Of a stretch of DNA of 64,000 nucleotides, positions 49,349-57,577 are shown one piece after another (the stretch's first letter is position 1; each line of letters begins with the position of its first letter). Under the pieces are notes generated by a model. It had not been told where the DNA came from. It did not search any database and saw only the letters and a program-made list of their open reading frames with translations. Both the position numbers and the translations under genes were made by a program. Source of the DNA: Clostridia bacterium (GTDB taxonomy: Bacteria > Bacillota > Clostridia > Oscillospirales > Acutalibacteraceae); NCBI GenBank assembly GCA_017428085.1, contig JAFRRP010000023.1, positions 1 through 64,000 of the forward strand, written 5' to 3'.

Positions 49349-51190
49349 TTATTCGGCGGAGCAGTCATCCGGCAGGGCGTAGACCCGCAGCAATACCGTG
49401 TCGCCAGCGGTCACGGTAAAGCGCGGGACGTATCCCGCGGCGGTATATGGGGAGATCTCTTCCTCCCCGACGGACGCGTCAAAGATGACGACGTCCGTTT
49501 TTTCGCGGGCCGGATCATGATAATACGTCTCATAAAGCGTTTCATGCGACGCCAGATGCGCGACCAACCAGGTGGAGCACGCGACGGAGGCTTCCCTCGG
49601 CAGAGAAGCAAGATACGCCTCCGTCACGGCAAGCTCCGTACGGTAAGCAGCGTAATACCGCGCGTAATCCGCGGCGCGGGGCAGCGTATTCTGCAGGGTA
49701 AAAAGCCCGCAGAACACGGCGGCGCAGACGACGGCTGTCCGGGCGGTTCCCGGCGGCAGGTCCGCGCCGTTCAACAGCGCGGCGTACAACAGAAACGCCG
49801 CCGAACCGAAGGAATACTGAAAGCCGATATCGTACTGATAGACGTACAGCGTCATCAGGTTGACAAGCACGGCGGGCAGCAGCAACAACAGCCGCGAGGG
49901 CCGCTTGGCCGTCAACGGCAGAAAGCCCAACGGGACCAGCATCTGCAGGCAAAACAGCAGCTTACCCTCATGCCCGCCGCTGTTTTCCGCCAAAAGCTGC
50001 GTCAACACATAGGCGGGACTGCGCAGGGCGTTTTGCACCGCTTCCCACAGACCGCCGCCCGCTGCGATATAGTTGTCGTACCGGTTCGTCATCACGCCCT
50101 CGCCGCAAACCGTCAGGATTTTCAGAGACGACAGGAACCACACCAACGCCAGCGCCAGCAATCCCGCACCGGCGGCGTATTTTTTTCGGTCAAGCAGCAC
50201 GAACAGGGCGAAAAACGCGATATAAACGGCGGCGTCCTCTTTGACGGCCAGCACCGCCAGTGAGAAAAGGATTACCGGCAGTGGTTTTCCCCTTTCAAAC
50301 CAGTAAAACAGCCACAGCAGCAGCGGCAGCAAAAAACAGTTCTCGTGAAAATCGTAATTTGTGCCGCTTGTTACCGCAGGATGGAACAGCACGATGACCG
50401 CAAACAGCGCCGTCCTCTCCGGACCAAACCCGTACCGGCGACACAGCAGCGTCATTGGCGCGACGGCGGAAGCGAGGATGACCGCCTGCGAAAGCTGCAG
50501 CGTAACAGGCGAAGGAAAAAGCCAATAGATCGGTAAAAGCAGATATAATACCGGCGACAGATGTACTGCAAAATGAGACAGCAGCCGGTCCCGTTCACAG
50601 GTGGTCACGGGCAGTCCCGTCCGCTTCATGCCTTCAAACATCTGCGCGAAGATACCGAAATCAAAATTGGGCGCGCGGAACGTAAGATACCGCAGCGCGC
50701 CCGTGCCGCCGACCACGGCGATAAACGTCAACACCGTAACGGCGATGAAAACACGCGCCTTCCGGCGGGACGGCAGAAACGGCTGATCCCCACGCCGCCG
50801 CAGGGCGTAAACCGACAACACCGCCCAAAGACCGCACAGGACCAGCCAAAAATACAGATCGGCGCACACAGGCAGCGTAACGGCGCAGTACCCGCCAAAG
50901 CCGATGCAAAGCAGCCGCAGCAGCACAGCGGTTCGCTCCGTTTTGCCACGTCTTTCCGTCACGTTGCAAACGATCAGGCAGCACAGCGCCGACAACACGA
51001 ACAGCAGTATGAACAGCCGAAAATCGCCCCGGGCAAACACATCCACAGAATCGATCCCGCCAAGCATGCCGACGGTTCCGATTTTCAGCGTAAGCGCGGC
51101 GAAGCACCACGCTGACAGCAGTAACAGGATAACTTTCTCCAGGCCGCCGTCCATTCGGGCCGACAGTTGTTTGTATCTGTTTCTTTTCAT
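49349..51190 (-). CDS. DUF2079 multi-pass membrane protein
   Basis: A 613-aa protein with about 12-13 hydrophobic helices. The segment RYLTFRAPNFDFGIFAQMFEGMK and LLSHFAVHLSPVLYLLLPIYWLF are the conserved start of DUF2079, a group distantly like membrane glycosyltransferases of the GT-C type. KEDAAVYIAFFALFVLL is also typical. It may transfer sugars from a polyprenyl carrier at the outer membrane face, but this is inferred from fold class only. It follows the anti-sigma-like gene by 20 bases, so the sigma operon probably controls it. Confidence 0.85.
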   Translation of the reverse strand: MKRNRYKQLSARMDGGLEKVILLLLSAWCFAALTLKIGTVGMLGGIDSVDVFARGDFRLFILLFVLSALCCLIVCNVTERRGKTERTAVLLRLLCIGFGGYCAVTLPVCADLYFWLVLCGLWAVLSVYALRRRGDQPFLPSRRKARVFIAVTVLTFIAVVGGTGALRYLTFRAPNFDFGIFAQMFEGMKRTGLPVTTCERDRLLSHFAVHLSPVLYLLLPIYWLFPSPVTLQLSQAVILASAVAPMTLLCRRYGFGPERTALFAVIVLFHPAVTSGTNYDFHENCFLLPLLLWLFYWFERGKPLPVILFSLAVLAVKEDAAVYIAFFALFVLLDRKKYAAGAGLLALALVWFLSSLKILTVCGEGVMTNRYDNYIAAGGGLWEAVQNALRSPAYVLTQLLAENSGGHEGKLLFCLQMLVPLGFLPLTAKRPSRLLLLLPAVLVNLMTLYVYQYDIGFQYSFGSAAFLLYAALLNGADLPPGTARTAVVCAAVFCGLFTLQNTLPRAADYARYYAAYRTELAVTEAYLASLPREASVACSTWLVAHLASHETLYETYYHDPAREKTDVVIFDASVGEEEISPYTAAGYVPRFTVTAGDTVLLRVYALPDDCSAE

Positions 51191-51210
51191 CTTCTTCTAA
51201 TTAAGAGGTC

Positions 51211-52194
51211 TTACGTTCCGGGCGACACGTAATCCGCGCTTTGCAGCGCCGAAAGCGAAAACACGGTATACGGCGAGCAGGCAAGGGCATACAGGTCTTC
51301 GATCTGAGCCACAGACTGCGAAGCGTCGGCGGTGATGTCGAACACCGTGCCGTCGGCGGCAACCGCCAGCTCGCCGTATCCGGCGTAAACAAAGGCGACC
51401 TCCCCGTAGGCCAGCGCCAGATTGAGATCGTTCCACCGGGGACCGCCCGCGCTGACGGAATAATGGACCTCGCCGTCCACACGGAACAAATCGACGGAAG
51501 CGATCACGCGATCCCCCACGCACACCGGAAGGGTAAGATAATCCAAATCGACAACGTTTTCCGTTCCGAGCGACGTATGGCAATACCCTGACGTCAAAAT
51601 CCTGACGTCGCCGACGGAGCAGCTCGTTTCCGCTGCCGCCGCCTGCGCGATACCGTAGCCGTCCCGACGCAGCAGCTCCGCGATTTCCTCCGCCGTATAG
51701 CCCGTTCCGCGCACGACGGACGTTGTCTCCGCATACGCGGCAGGCGTCGTCACCCCGCCGGAATACCCGCCGTCGTCCGCCTTCTCCGTGGCAATCTCCC
51801 GCTTTTCCGTTGAGGGGTCGGTGGCCGACACGTTCTGAGTGACCGGCGCAGAGCCGGTTCCCGACGCGGGAACGGCAACGGAAGGCTCCGTCGCAGAGAC
51901 ATTTTCGTCAGTCCCGGTTATGTCCGCGACAGACGGCTCCACCGTATTGCCCGCACCCTCCGTGCCGCGGACGACGCTGCCCTCCTCCCCATACAGCGAG
52001 TCGGGTTCGTGAATGGAATGCTTCCCGGTCGTCACCCCTGCCGCAACGATCGCCACCGCCGCGCAGGCGGCTACGGCAGCCACGATCCGGACGGTCCTTT
52101 CCCAACGGCGGAACTGCACCGCCGCGGTCTCCGCATGCTCCACATAGGCGGGATCAACACCGCCCACTGCCTCCAGCAGATCAAAGCCGCTCAT
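51211..52194 (-). CDS. Putative anti-sigma/membrane sensor protein paired with ECF sigma factor
   Basis: A 327-aa protein. The cytoplasmic N-terminus (MSGFDLLEAVGGVDPAYVEHAE, about 45 residues) is followed by one transmembrane helix (IVAAVAACAAVAIVAAGVTTG), a long Thr/Ser/Pro-rich linker and an extracellular C-terminal domain. This layout and the ATGA overlap with the sigma gene upstream indicate the usual sigma/anti-sigma arrangement. No ZAS zinc motif is seen. The name is therefore based on context. The signal it senses is unknown. Confidence 0.72.
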   Translation of the reverse strand: MSGFDLLEAVGGVDPAYVEHAETAAVQFRRWERTVRIVAAVAACAAVAIVAAGVTTGKHSIHEPDSLYGEEGSVVRGTEGAGNTVEPSVADITGTDENVSATEPSVAVPASGTGSAPVTQNVSATDPSTEKREIATEKADDGGYSGGVTTPAAYAETTSVVRGTGYTAEEIAELLRRDGYGIAQAAAAETSCSVGDVRILTSGYCHTSLGTENVVDLDYLTLPVCVGDRVIASVDLFRVDGEVHYSVSAGGPRWNDLNLALAYGEVAFVYAGYGELAVAADGTVFDITADASQSVAQIEDLYALACSPYTVFSLSALQSADYVSPGT

Positions 52195-52739
52195 TCCAAA
52201 AATCCCTCCCGCCGTAATTCTTCCTTCAGCTCGTTGCGCATACGAAACAGCGTGGTCTTCACCTTGCTCTGTGAAAAACCGTACCGGCGGCTGATCTGTT
52301 CCACGCTGTCGAAGTACCAGTACCGCCGAACGAACACGTCGCGCCTCGCGGACGGGCAACGCGACAGAAAGTCGTTGATCGCCTGCGCCAATGCCCGAGC
52401 GTTCCATTCGCTTTCCACGTTATCGCCGGAGGGCAGGCATTCCGCCAGCTCCGCCGTCAACTCGCACACCGCGGCGGAGCGCTTTTCGGCGTTCTGCTTC
52501 CGGCAACGGTCAATGGCGATATGCCGCGCGATCCTGCCCAGAAAGGCGAACAGATACGTCCGCGGCTCATGGGGCGGGATGCGGTTCCACGCCTCCAGAT
52601 AGGTGTCGTTTTCGCATTCCTCGGCCAAGGCGCGGTCGTTCAGCACGGCCTGCGCCAGCCCCCGCAGCCGCCCGCCGTATTTTTCGGCGGTATGCCGGAT
52701 GGCGGCCTCGTCCCTTGCCAAAAACAGATCCACGATCAT
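52191..52739 (-). CDS. ECF-type RNA polymerase sigma factor
   Basis: A 182-aa protein with region 2 (LAQAVLNDRALAEECENDTYLEAWNRI and RTYLFAFLGRIARHIAIDRCRK) and region 4 (VFVRRYWYFDSVEQISRRYG then SQSKVKTTLFRMRNELK). It directs RNA polymerase to a small regulon, probably including its own operon. A TTG start at 52751 is possible; the ATG at 52739 with GGAGGAT is preferred. It is coupled to the anti-sigma-like gene by a four-base overlap. Confidence 0.92.
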   Translation of the reverse strand: MIVDLFLARDEAAIRHTAEKYGGRLRGLAQAVLNDRALAEECENDTYLEAWNRIPPHEPRTYLFAFLGRIARHIAIDRCRKQNAEKRSAAVCELTAELAECLPSGDNVESEWNARALAQAINDFLSRCPSARRDVFVRRYWYFDSVEQISRRYGFSQSKVKTTLFRMRNELKEELRREGFLE

Positions 52740-52863
52740 CGTATCCTCCAAACGCCGCGCCTCCTCTCAAAAAAAACGCTTCATCTGTAACAGCGCAAAA
52801 ACACATGGCGGGGTTACAAAAAAATCAACAAAAAAATCCGCAGATTTTCTCCGCGCCGGACGG

Positions 52864-52892
52864 TTGAGTTTTCCGGCGCGCCGTGGTATAAT
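52864..52892 (+). promoter_or_regulatory. Promoter of the small-peptide/nrdG operon
   Basis: TTGAGT at 52864-52869, 17-bp spacer, TATAAT at 52887-52892. Confidence 0.82.
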
Positions 52893-52932
52893 CCAGTATA
52901 TCATACCGCAAACGTATTTGGGAGGTTTTTTT

Positions 52933-53061
52933 ATGCTGATCGAGATCCTGAACCTGCTCCTGCATCTGTTCGTCTGGATGAAACTGCTGAGTGGGGAAGA
53001 CCTGCTGCCCGACATGGATGAGGTCAAGGATCTGCTGGGACAGGTCACCGTAGAGGAATGA
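52933..53061 (+). CDS. Small amphipathic peptide translationally coupled to nrdG (42 aa)
   Basis: The gene encodes 42 residues: MLIEILNLLLHLFVWMKLLS forms a Leu-rich helix with Phe and Trp, followed by an acidic tail (GEDLLPDMDEVKDLL and TVEE at the end). GGGAGG precedes the ATG and a near-consensus promoter lies 40 bases upstream. Its stop overlaps the nrdG start (ATGA). It shares size and plan with the 18.2-19.1 kb proteins, though its helix is more aliphatic. It may be a true member of that group, a membrane-associating partner of the reductase system, or a leader peptide that meters nrdG translation. Confidence 0.75.
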   Translation: MLIEILNLLLHLFVWMKLLSGEDLLPDMDEVKDLLGQVTVEE

Positions 53062-53753
53062 ATATCCAGGGGCTGCAGAAGCTGACGCTGCTGGATTACC
53101 CCGGCCATACCGCCTGCACCGTGTTCACGGGCGGGTGTAATTTACGCTGCCCGTTCTGCCATAACGCGCCGCTGGTGCTGGAACCCAACGGCAACGCCCC
53201 CTTTACCGAAGAGGAGATCTTCGCCCTGCTGGACAGGCGCAGGGGCATCCTCGACGGCGTGGCGGTCACCGGCGGCGAACCGCTGCTGCAGACCGATATC
53301 GGCGACTTCCTGCGGAAGGTGAAGGACCGGGGCTTTGCCGTGAAGCTGGATACCAACGGCTTTTTCCCGGACCGGCTGGAGGCGCTGCTGCGCGACGGGC
53401 TTGTGGATTACGCCGCCATGGACGTGAAGAACCGCCCCGAAAAATACGCCCTGACCTGCGGGCTGGAAACGGCGGACCTTGCCGCAGTGGAAAAAAGCAT
53501 GAAGCTGCTGACGGAAAGCGGGATCGAATATGAGTTCCGCACCACCGTCGTAAAGGAATTTCACACAGCGGACGATATCGAAGCGATCGCCAAATGGATC
53601 TCCGGCGCCAAACGGTATTTTCTGCAGGCGTTTAAAGATTCCGGCGAGCTGCTCTCCGGCGGCTGCAGCGGCTGCGACGACGGGGAGATGTACGCAATGG
53701 CCGACCGGGCGAGGCCTTACGTGGCGCTGTGCGAGGTAAGGGGCGTCGGATAA
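53058..53753 (+). CDS. nrdG: Anaerobic ribonucleotide reductase activating protein
   Basis: A 231-aa radical SAM protein. It begins MNIQGLQKLTLLDYPGHTAC, has the cluster motif TGGCNLRCPFCHNA (CxxxCxxC), and DGVAVTGGEPLLQTDI, the SAM-binding GGEP. It generates the glycyl radical on NrdD. The family is also called pyruvate formate-lyase-activating-like, but the nrdD gene downstream makes nrdG the likely identity. At 231 residues it is longer than the classical E. coli type and resembles the TIGR02495-type activators. Confidence 0.92.
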   Translation: MNIQGLQKLTLLDYPGHTACTVFTGGCNLRCPFCHNAPLVLEPNGNAPFTEEEIFALLDRRRGILDGVAVTGGEPLLQTDIGDFLRKVKDRGFAVKLDTNGFFPDRLEALLRDGLVDYAAMDVKNRPEKYALTCGLETADLAAVEKSMKLLTESGIEYEFRTTVVKEFHTADDIEAIAKWISGAKRYFLQAFKDSGELLSGGCSGCDDGEMYAMADRARPYVALCEVRGVG

Positions 53754-53887
53754 AGCATTCCGAGCGCTGAGGAACGGGCCGTGCGGGAACACCGCGCGGT
53801 CCTTTGTTTTTCTTTGTTTCCCGGATATCCGTTCTGTTTCGATCATTTCGATATCTTGTATGAAATAATTTCATGGATAAATAAAAA

Positions 53888-53903
53888 CCACAATATATTG
53901 ATT
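53888..53903. promoter_or_regulatory. NrdR-box-like operator upstream of nrdD
   Basis: CCACAATATATTGATT matches the core CACwATATATwG of the NrdR box, the site of the ATP/dATP-sensing repressor of ribonucleotide reductase genes. It lies directly upstream of the -35 region. A second box at the usual helical spacing was not found. Confidence 0.6.
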
Positions 53904-53909
53904 TTTCTA

Positions 53910-53938
53910 TTGACATTGGCAGCAAATGGTGGTATCAT
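53910..53938 (+). promoter_or_regulatory. Promoter of nrdD
   Basis: TTGACA at 53910-53915, 17-bp spacer, TATCAT at 53933-53938, just after the NrdR-like box. Confidence 0.85.
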
Positions 53939-54017
53939 ACTCGGGAACGCTTTTTGAGGACGAAACAGAAGAAAAAAGCCGAACAACGACGAATTGAAGA
54001 AAAGGAAGGGAATAACA

Positions 54018-56411
54018 ATGTCTTATCAGGTCATCAAGAGAGACGGTAAAATCACCGAATTCGACATCAAGAAGATCACCGCCGCCATCACGCAGGCGTT
54101 TGAAGCCCAGAACAAGGAGTATCACCCCGGCGTGATCGATTTTCTGGCGCTGAAGGTCACCGCCGACTTCGAGCCCAAGATCAAGGACGGGCTGATCGCG
54201 GTGGAAGATATCCAGGACTCCGTGGAATCCGTGCTGGTGCAGGCGGGCTACGCCGATATCGCCAAGGCGTACATCCTTTACCGGAAAAACCGCGAAAAGA
54301 TCCGCAACATGAAATCCACCATCCTCGACTACAAGGAGATCGTGGACAACTACGTGAAGGTCAACGACTGGCGCGTCAAGGAGAACTCCACGGTCACCTA
54401 TTCCGTGGGCGGCCTGATCCTCAGCAACTCCGGCGCCATCACCGCAAACTACTGGCTTTCCGAGATCTACGACGAGGAGATCGCCAACGCCCACAAAAAC
54501 GCGGATATCCATCTGCACGACCTTTCCATGCTGACGGGCTACTGCGCGGGCTGGTCCCTGAAGCAGCTCATCGAAGAGGGCCTCGGCGGCGTGACCGGCA
54601 AGATCACCTCCGCCCCCGCCAAGCATCTGGCCACCCTTTGCAACCAGATGGTCAACTTCCTCGGCATCATGCAGAACGAATGGGCGGGCGCGCAGGCGTT
54701 CTCTTCCTTCGACACCTATCTGGCCCCCTTCGTGAAGGCGGATCACCTGACCTATCCCGAGGTCAAAAAGTGCATCGAGTCCTTCATTTTCGGCGTGAAC
54801 ACGCCCAGCCGCTGGGGCACGCAGGCGCCCTTCAGCAACATCACGCTGGACTGGACCGTCCCCGCCGACCTTGCCGTAAAGCCCGCCATCGTGGGCGGCA
54901 AGCCGCAGGATTTCACCTACGGCGACTGCAAGGAAGAGATGGACATGGTGAACAAGGCCTTCATCGAGACCATGATCGAGGGCGACGCCAACGGCCGCGG
55001 CTTCCAGTACCCCATCCCCACCTACTCCATCACCAAGGATTTCGACTGGTCGGAAACCGAAAACAACAAGCTGCTGTTTGAAATGACCAGCAAATACGGC
55101 ACGCCCTACTTCTCCAACTACGTCAACTCTGACATGGAGCCCAGCGACATCCGCAGCATGTGCTGCCGCCTGCGCCTGGACCTGCGCGAGCTGCGCAAAA
55201 AGACCGGCGGCTTCTTCGGCAGCGGCGAATCCACCGGCTCCGTGGGCGTGGTGACCATCAACATGCCCCGCATCGCGTACCTTGCCAAGGACGAGGCGGA
55301 CTTCTTCGCCCGGCTCGACAAGCTGATGGACCTTTCCGCCCGTTCCCTGAAGGTAAAGCGCACCATCATCACCAAGCTCCTGGACGAGGGCCTGTACCCC
55401 TACACCAAGCGGTACCTGGGCACCTTTGAGAACCACTTCTCCACCATCGGCCTGATCGGCATGAACGAGGTGGGCCTGAACGCCAACTGGCTGCGCATGG
55501 ATATGACGCACCCGGAGACGCAGGATTTCACCATCAAGACGCTGAACCACATGCGCGAGCGCCTGTCCGACTATCAGGAGCAGTACGGCGACCTGTACAA
55601 TCTGGAAGCAACCCCGGCGGAATCCACCACCTACCGCTTCGCCAAGCACGACAAGGCCCGCTATCCGGATATCATCACCGCCAACATGAACGGCACGCCC
55701 TACTACACCAACTCCTCCCATCTGCCCGTGGGCTACACGGAGGACGTGTTCAGCGCGCTGGATATCCAGGACGAGCTGCAGACGCTGTACACCTCCGGCA
55801 CCGTGTTCCACGCCTTCTTAGGCGAGAAGCTGCCGGACTGGAAGGCGGCCGCCACGCTGGTGCGAAAGATCGCGGACAACTACAAGCTGCCCTATTACAC
55901 CCTGTCCCCCACCTATTCCGTCTGCCGCGACCACGGCTATCTGAACGGCGAGCAGTTCACCTGCCCCTACTGCGGCAAGGAGACCGAGGTCTACTCCCGC
56001 ATCACCGGCTACTACCGCCCGGTACAGAACTGGAACGACGGCAAGGCGCAGGAATACAAAGACCGTAAGCTGTACGACATCAGCCGTTCCGTGCTGAAAA
56101 AGAGCCACGCCGTCGACGCGCCCGCCGCACAGGAGGACTACACCGTCAACGACGAGGTGAAGGAGCCCGGCGTCGTGCTGTTCGCCACGGAGACCTGCCC
56201 CAACTGCAAGCTGGCGGGCTCCTGGCTGGATAAGGCCGGTATCCCCTACGTCAAGAAGTACGTCAGCCAGAACGAGGAGGAGGCCAAAGCGCTGGGGCTG
56301 CGTCAGGCGCCCACGCTGGTGGTGCCCGTCGGCGACGGAGTGGAGCTGTTCAGCGGCGTCGCCAATATCAAAAAATATATCGATTCCGTCAAGGCCCAGG
56401 CGGCGGGATGA
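54018..56411 (+). CDS. nrdD: Class III anaerobic ribonucleoside-triphosphate reductase with fused glutaredoxin-like domain
   Basis: A 797-aa protein. Residues 3-92 are an ATP-cone (YQVIKRDGKITEFDIKKI). The ten-stranded barrel has LTGYCAGWSLKQLIEEGLGG with the active-site Cys and SVGVVTINMPRIAYLA. A zinc-type CPYCG and the glycyl-radical loop RITGYYRPVQNWNDGK (Gly near 665) close the reductase. Residues about 715-797 form a glutaredoxin/NrdH-like domain, VVLFATETCPNCKLAGSWLD and QAPTLVVP. This probably supplies the thiol reductant in place of formate. It makes dNTPs without oxygen. AAGGAAGGGA precedes the ATG at 54018. Confidence 0.94.
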   Translation: MSYQVIKRDGKITEFDIKKITAAITQAFEAQNKEYHPGVIDFLALKVTADFEPKIKDGLIAVEDIQDSVESVLVQAGYADIAKAYILYRKNREKIRNMKSTILDYKEIVDNYVKVNDWRVKENSTVTYSVGGLILSNSGAITANYWLSEIYDEEIANAHKNADIHLHDLSMLTGYCAGWSLKQLIEEGLGGVTGKITSAPAKHLATLCNQMVNFLGIMQNEWAGAQAFSSFDTYLAPFVKADHLTYPEVKKCIESFIFGVNTPSRWGTQAPFSNITLDWTVPADLAVKPAIVGGKPQDFTYGDCKEEMDMVNKAFIETMIEGDANGRGFQYPIPTYSITKDFDWSETENNKLLFEMTSKYGTPYFSNYVNSDMEPSDIRSMCCRLRLDLRELRKKTGGFFGSGESTGSVGVVTINMPRIAYLAKDEADFFARLDKLMDLSARSLKVKRTIITKLLDEGLYPYTKRYLGTFENHFSTIGLIGMNEVGLNANWLRMDMTHPETQDFTIKTLNHMRERLSDYQEQYGDLYNLEATPAESTTYRFAKHDKARYPDIITANMNGTPYYTNSSHLPVGYTEDVFSALDIQDELQTLYTSGTVFHAFLGEKLPDWKAAATLVRKIADNYKLPYYTLSPTYSVCRDHGYLNGEQFTCPYCGKETEVYSRITGYYRPVQNWNDGKAQEYKDRKLYDISRSVLKKSHAVDAPAAQEDYTVNDEVKEPGVVLFATETCPNCKLAGSWLDKAGIPYVKKYVSQNEEEAKALGLRQAPTLVVPVGDGVELFSGVANIKKYIDSVKAQAAG

Positions 56412-56412
56412 A

Positions 56413-56487
56413 CAGGTTTGAGATGACAGGTATGAGGTTTGAGGAAAAAACCTCTCACACCTGAAACCTCACACCTCACACCTTTCA
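56413..56487. repeat. Heptad hairpin GGTTTGA/CCTCACA after nrdD
   Basis: Left arm heptads (GGTTTGA, GATGACA, GGTATGA, GGTTTGA) and right arm heptads of the complementary type (CCTGAAA, CCTCACA, CCTCACA) face each other around six A residues, so the whole tract can fold into one long imperfect hairpin. It begins right after the nrdD stop codon and may serve as its transcript end. Confidence 0.72.
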
Positions 56488-56556
56488 ACAACCCCTTCTC
56501 TGAACACATAAAAATCCCTTTCTTCGCGTATGATGACCGAAGAGGGGGATTTTTTC

Positions 56557-57462
56557 ATGTTCATCCATATCCGATTGAAGACGGCCGTTTCGCTGCTGTG
56601 CGCGGGGGTATTGGTGCTGCTGACCGCAGTTTCGCTGCCCGCGGCGCTGCGGGGAAAGGCGGATGAAACGCCGCGGCGACCCGCGGACGGAGCGTCTGAA
56701 CAAGCGGCGGAGGGAACGCCGGTGGACGTGCCGATCCTGATGTACCACAGCGTATGCGTCAACGACAGGGTCCGTTCCGACTACTACATCACCCCGGAAA
56801 AATTCGAGGGCGATCTGCAATACCTGAAACACAACGGCTACACCGCCGTGTTCATCAGCGAGCTGGCGGACTACGCCGAAGGAAAAGGCGAGCTGCCGGA
56901 AAAACCGGTCGCGCTGACCTTTGACGACGGCTATTACAACTGGCTGACCGACGTGCTGCCGCTGCTGGAACGGTATGATATGAAGGGCACCTTCAACGTG
57001 GTGGGCGCTTACGCGGAAAAAGAGGCGCAGGCGGAGGTCCGATCCCCCGCCTATTCCTATCTGACATGGGAAGAGATCAAAACGCTGGCGGAAAGCGGGC
57101 GGGCGGAGATCGGCAGCCACACGTGGGACATGCACGAGCTGGGCGCGCGGCGGGGCTGCAAAAAAATGAAGGGAGAGGCCGCCGGCCACTACGCCGAAGC
57201 GCTGACCGAAGACCTCTCCCGGCTGCAAACCGCCTTAAAAGAGAACTGTGATATTTCGCCCGCGACTTTCGCCTACCCCTACGGGGAGATCAGCAAAGAA
57301 TCCGTGCCGGTGCTGCAAAAGCTGGGCTTTCGCGCGGCGCTGACCTGCGACGAACGCGTCAACAAGCTCGTACGCGACCCAAGCGTTTTGTTCTCACTGG
57401 GCCGCGTCAACCGGGCGTCCCGCTGGTCCACCGAGGCGTTCATGGGGAAATACGGCTTGTAG
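56557..57462 (+). CDS. Polysaccharide deacetylase (NodB domain, CE4)
   Basis: A 301-aa protein with an N-terminal membrane helix or signal (TAVSLLCAGVLVLLTAVSLPAAL), a short linker and a NodB domain. It has DVPILMYHSVC, the metal motif VALTFDDGYYN (Asp pair), EIGSHTWDMHEL (His-x3-His) and FAYPYGEI. CE4 enzymes remove acetyl groups from peptidoglycan, chitin or similar glycans at the cell surface. The ATG at 56557 follows GAGGGGGA. The TAG stop is supplied by the REP-like hairpin that starts at 57459. Confidence 0.92.
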   Translation: MFIHIRLKTAVSLLCAGVLVLLTAVSLPAALRGKADETPRRPADGASEQAAEGTPVDVPILMYHSVCVNDRVRSDYYITPEKFEGDLQYLKHNGYTAVFISELADYAEGKGELPEKPVALTFDDGYYNWLTDVLPLLERYDMKGTFNVVGAYAEKEAQAEVRSPAYSYLTWEEIKTLAESGRAEIGSHTWDMHELGARRGCKKMKGEAAGHYAEALTEDLSRLQTALKENCDISPATFAYPYGEISKESVPVLQKLGFRAALTCDERVNKLVRDPSVLFSLGRVNRASRWSTEAFMGKYGL

Positions 57463-57565
57463 CACGGAGCCTCAGCTCCGTTATTATAATCCAAGCCCGC
57501 AAGGGCTTCCGTATTTTAACTCTCAACTCTTAACTCTATTTTACGGAGCTGAGGCTCCGTGCTAC
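57459..57565. repeat. REPIN-like element, copy 4, with heptads in the core
   Basis: A 107-bp element with 23-base perfect inverted ends at 57459-57481 and 57543-57565. Each end is GTAGC followed by the hairpin ACGGAGC-CTCA-GCTCCGT (as read from outside). The core contains a GCCCGCAAGGGC hairpin and three heptads (AACTCTC, AACTCTT, AACTCTA). This is the cleanest copy and shows the GTAG foot on both ends. It lies between convergent genes and supplies the stop codon of the deacetylase. Confidence 0.88.
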
Positions 57566-57577
57566 GGGATGCGCAGG

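Noticed and set aside
53907..55811. 634-codon frame antisense to nrdD
   Set aside because: Shadow of the nrdD coding sequence; no domain and no ribosome site.
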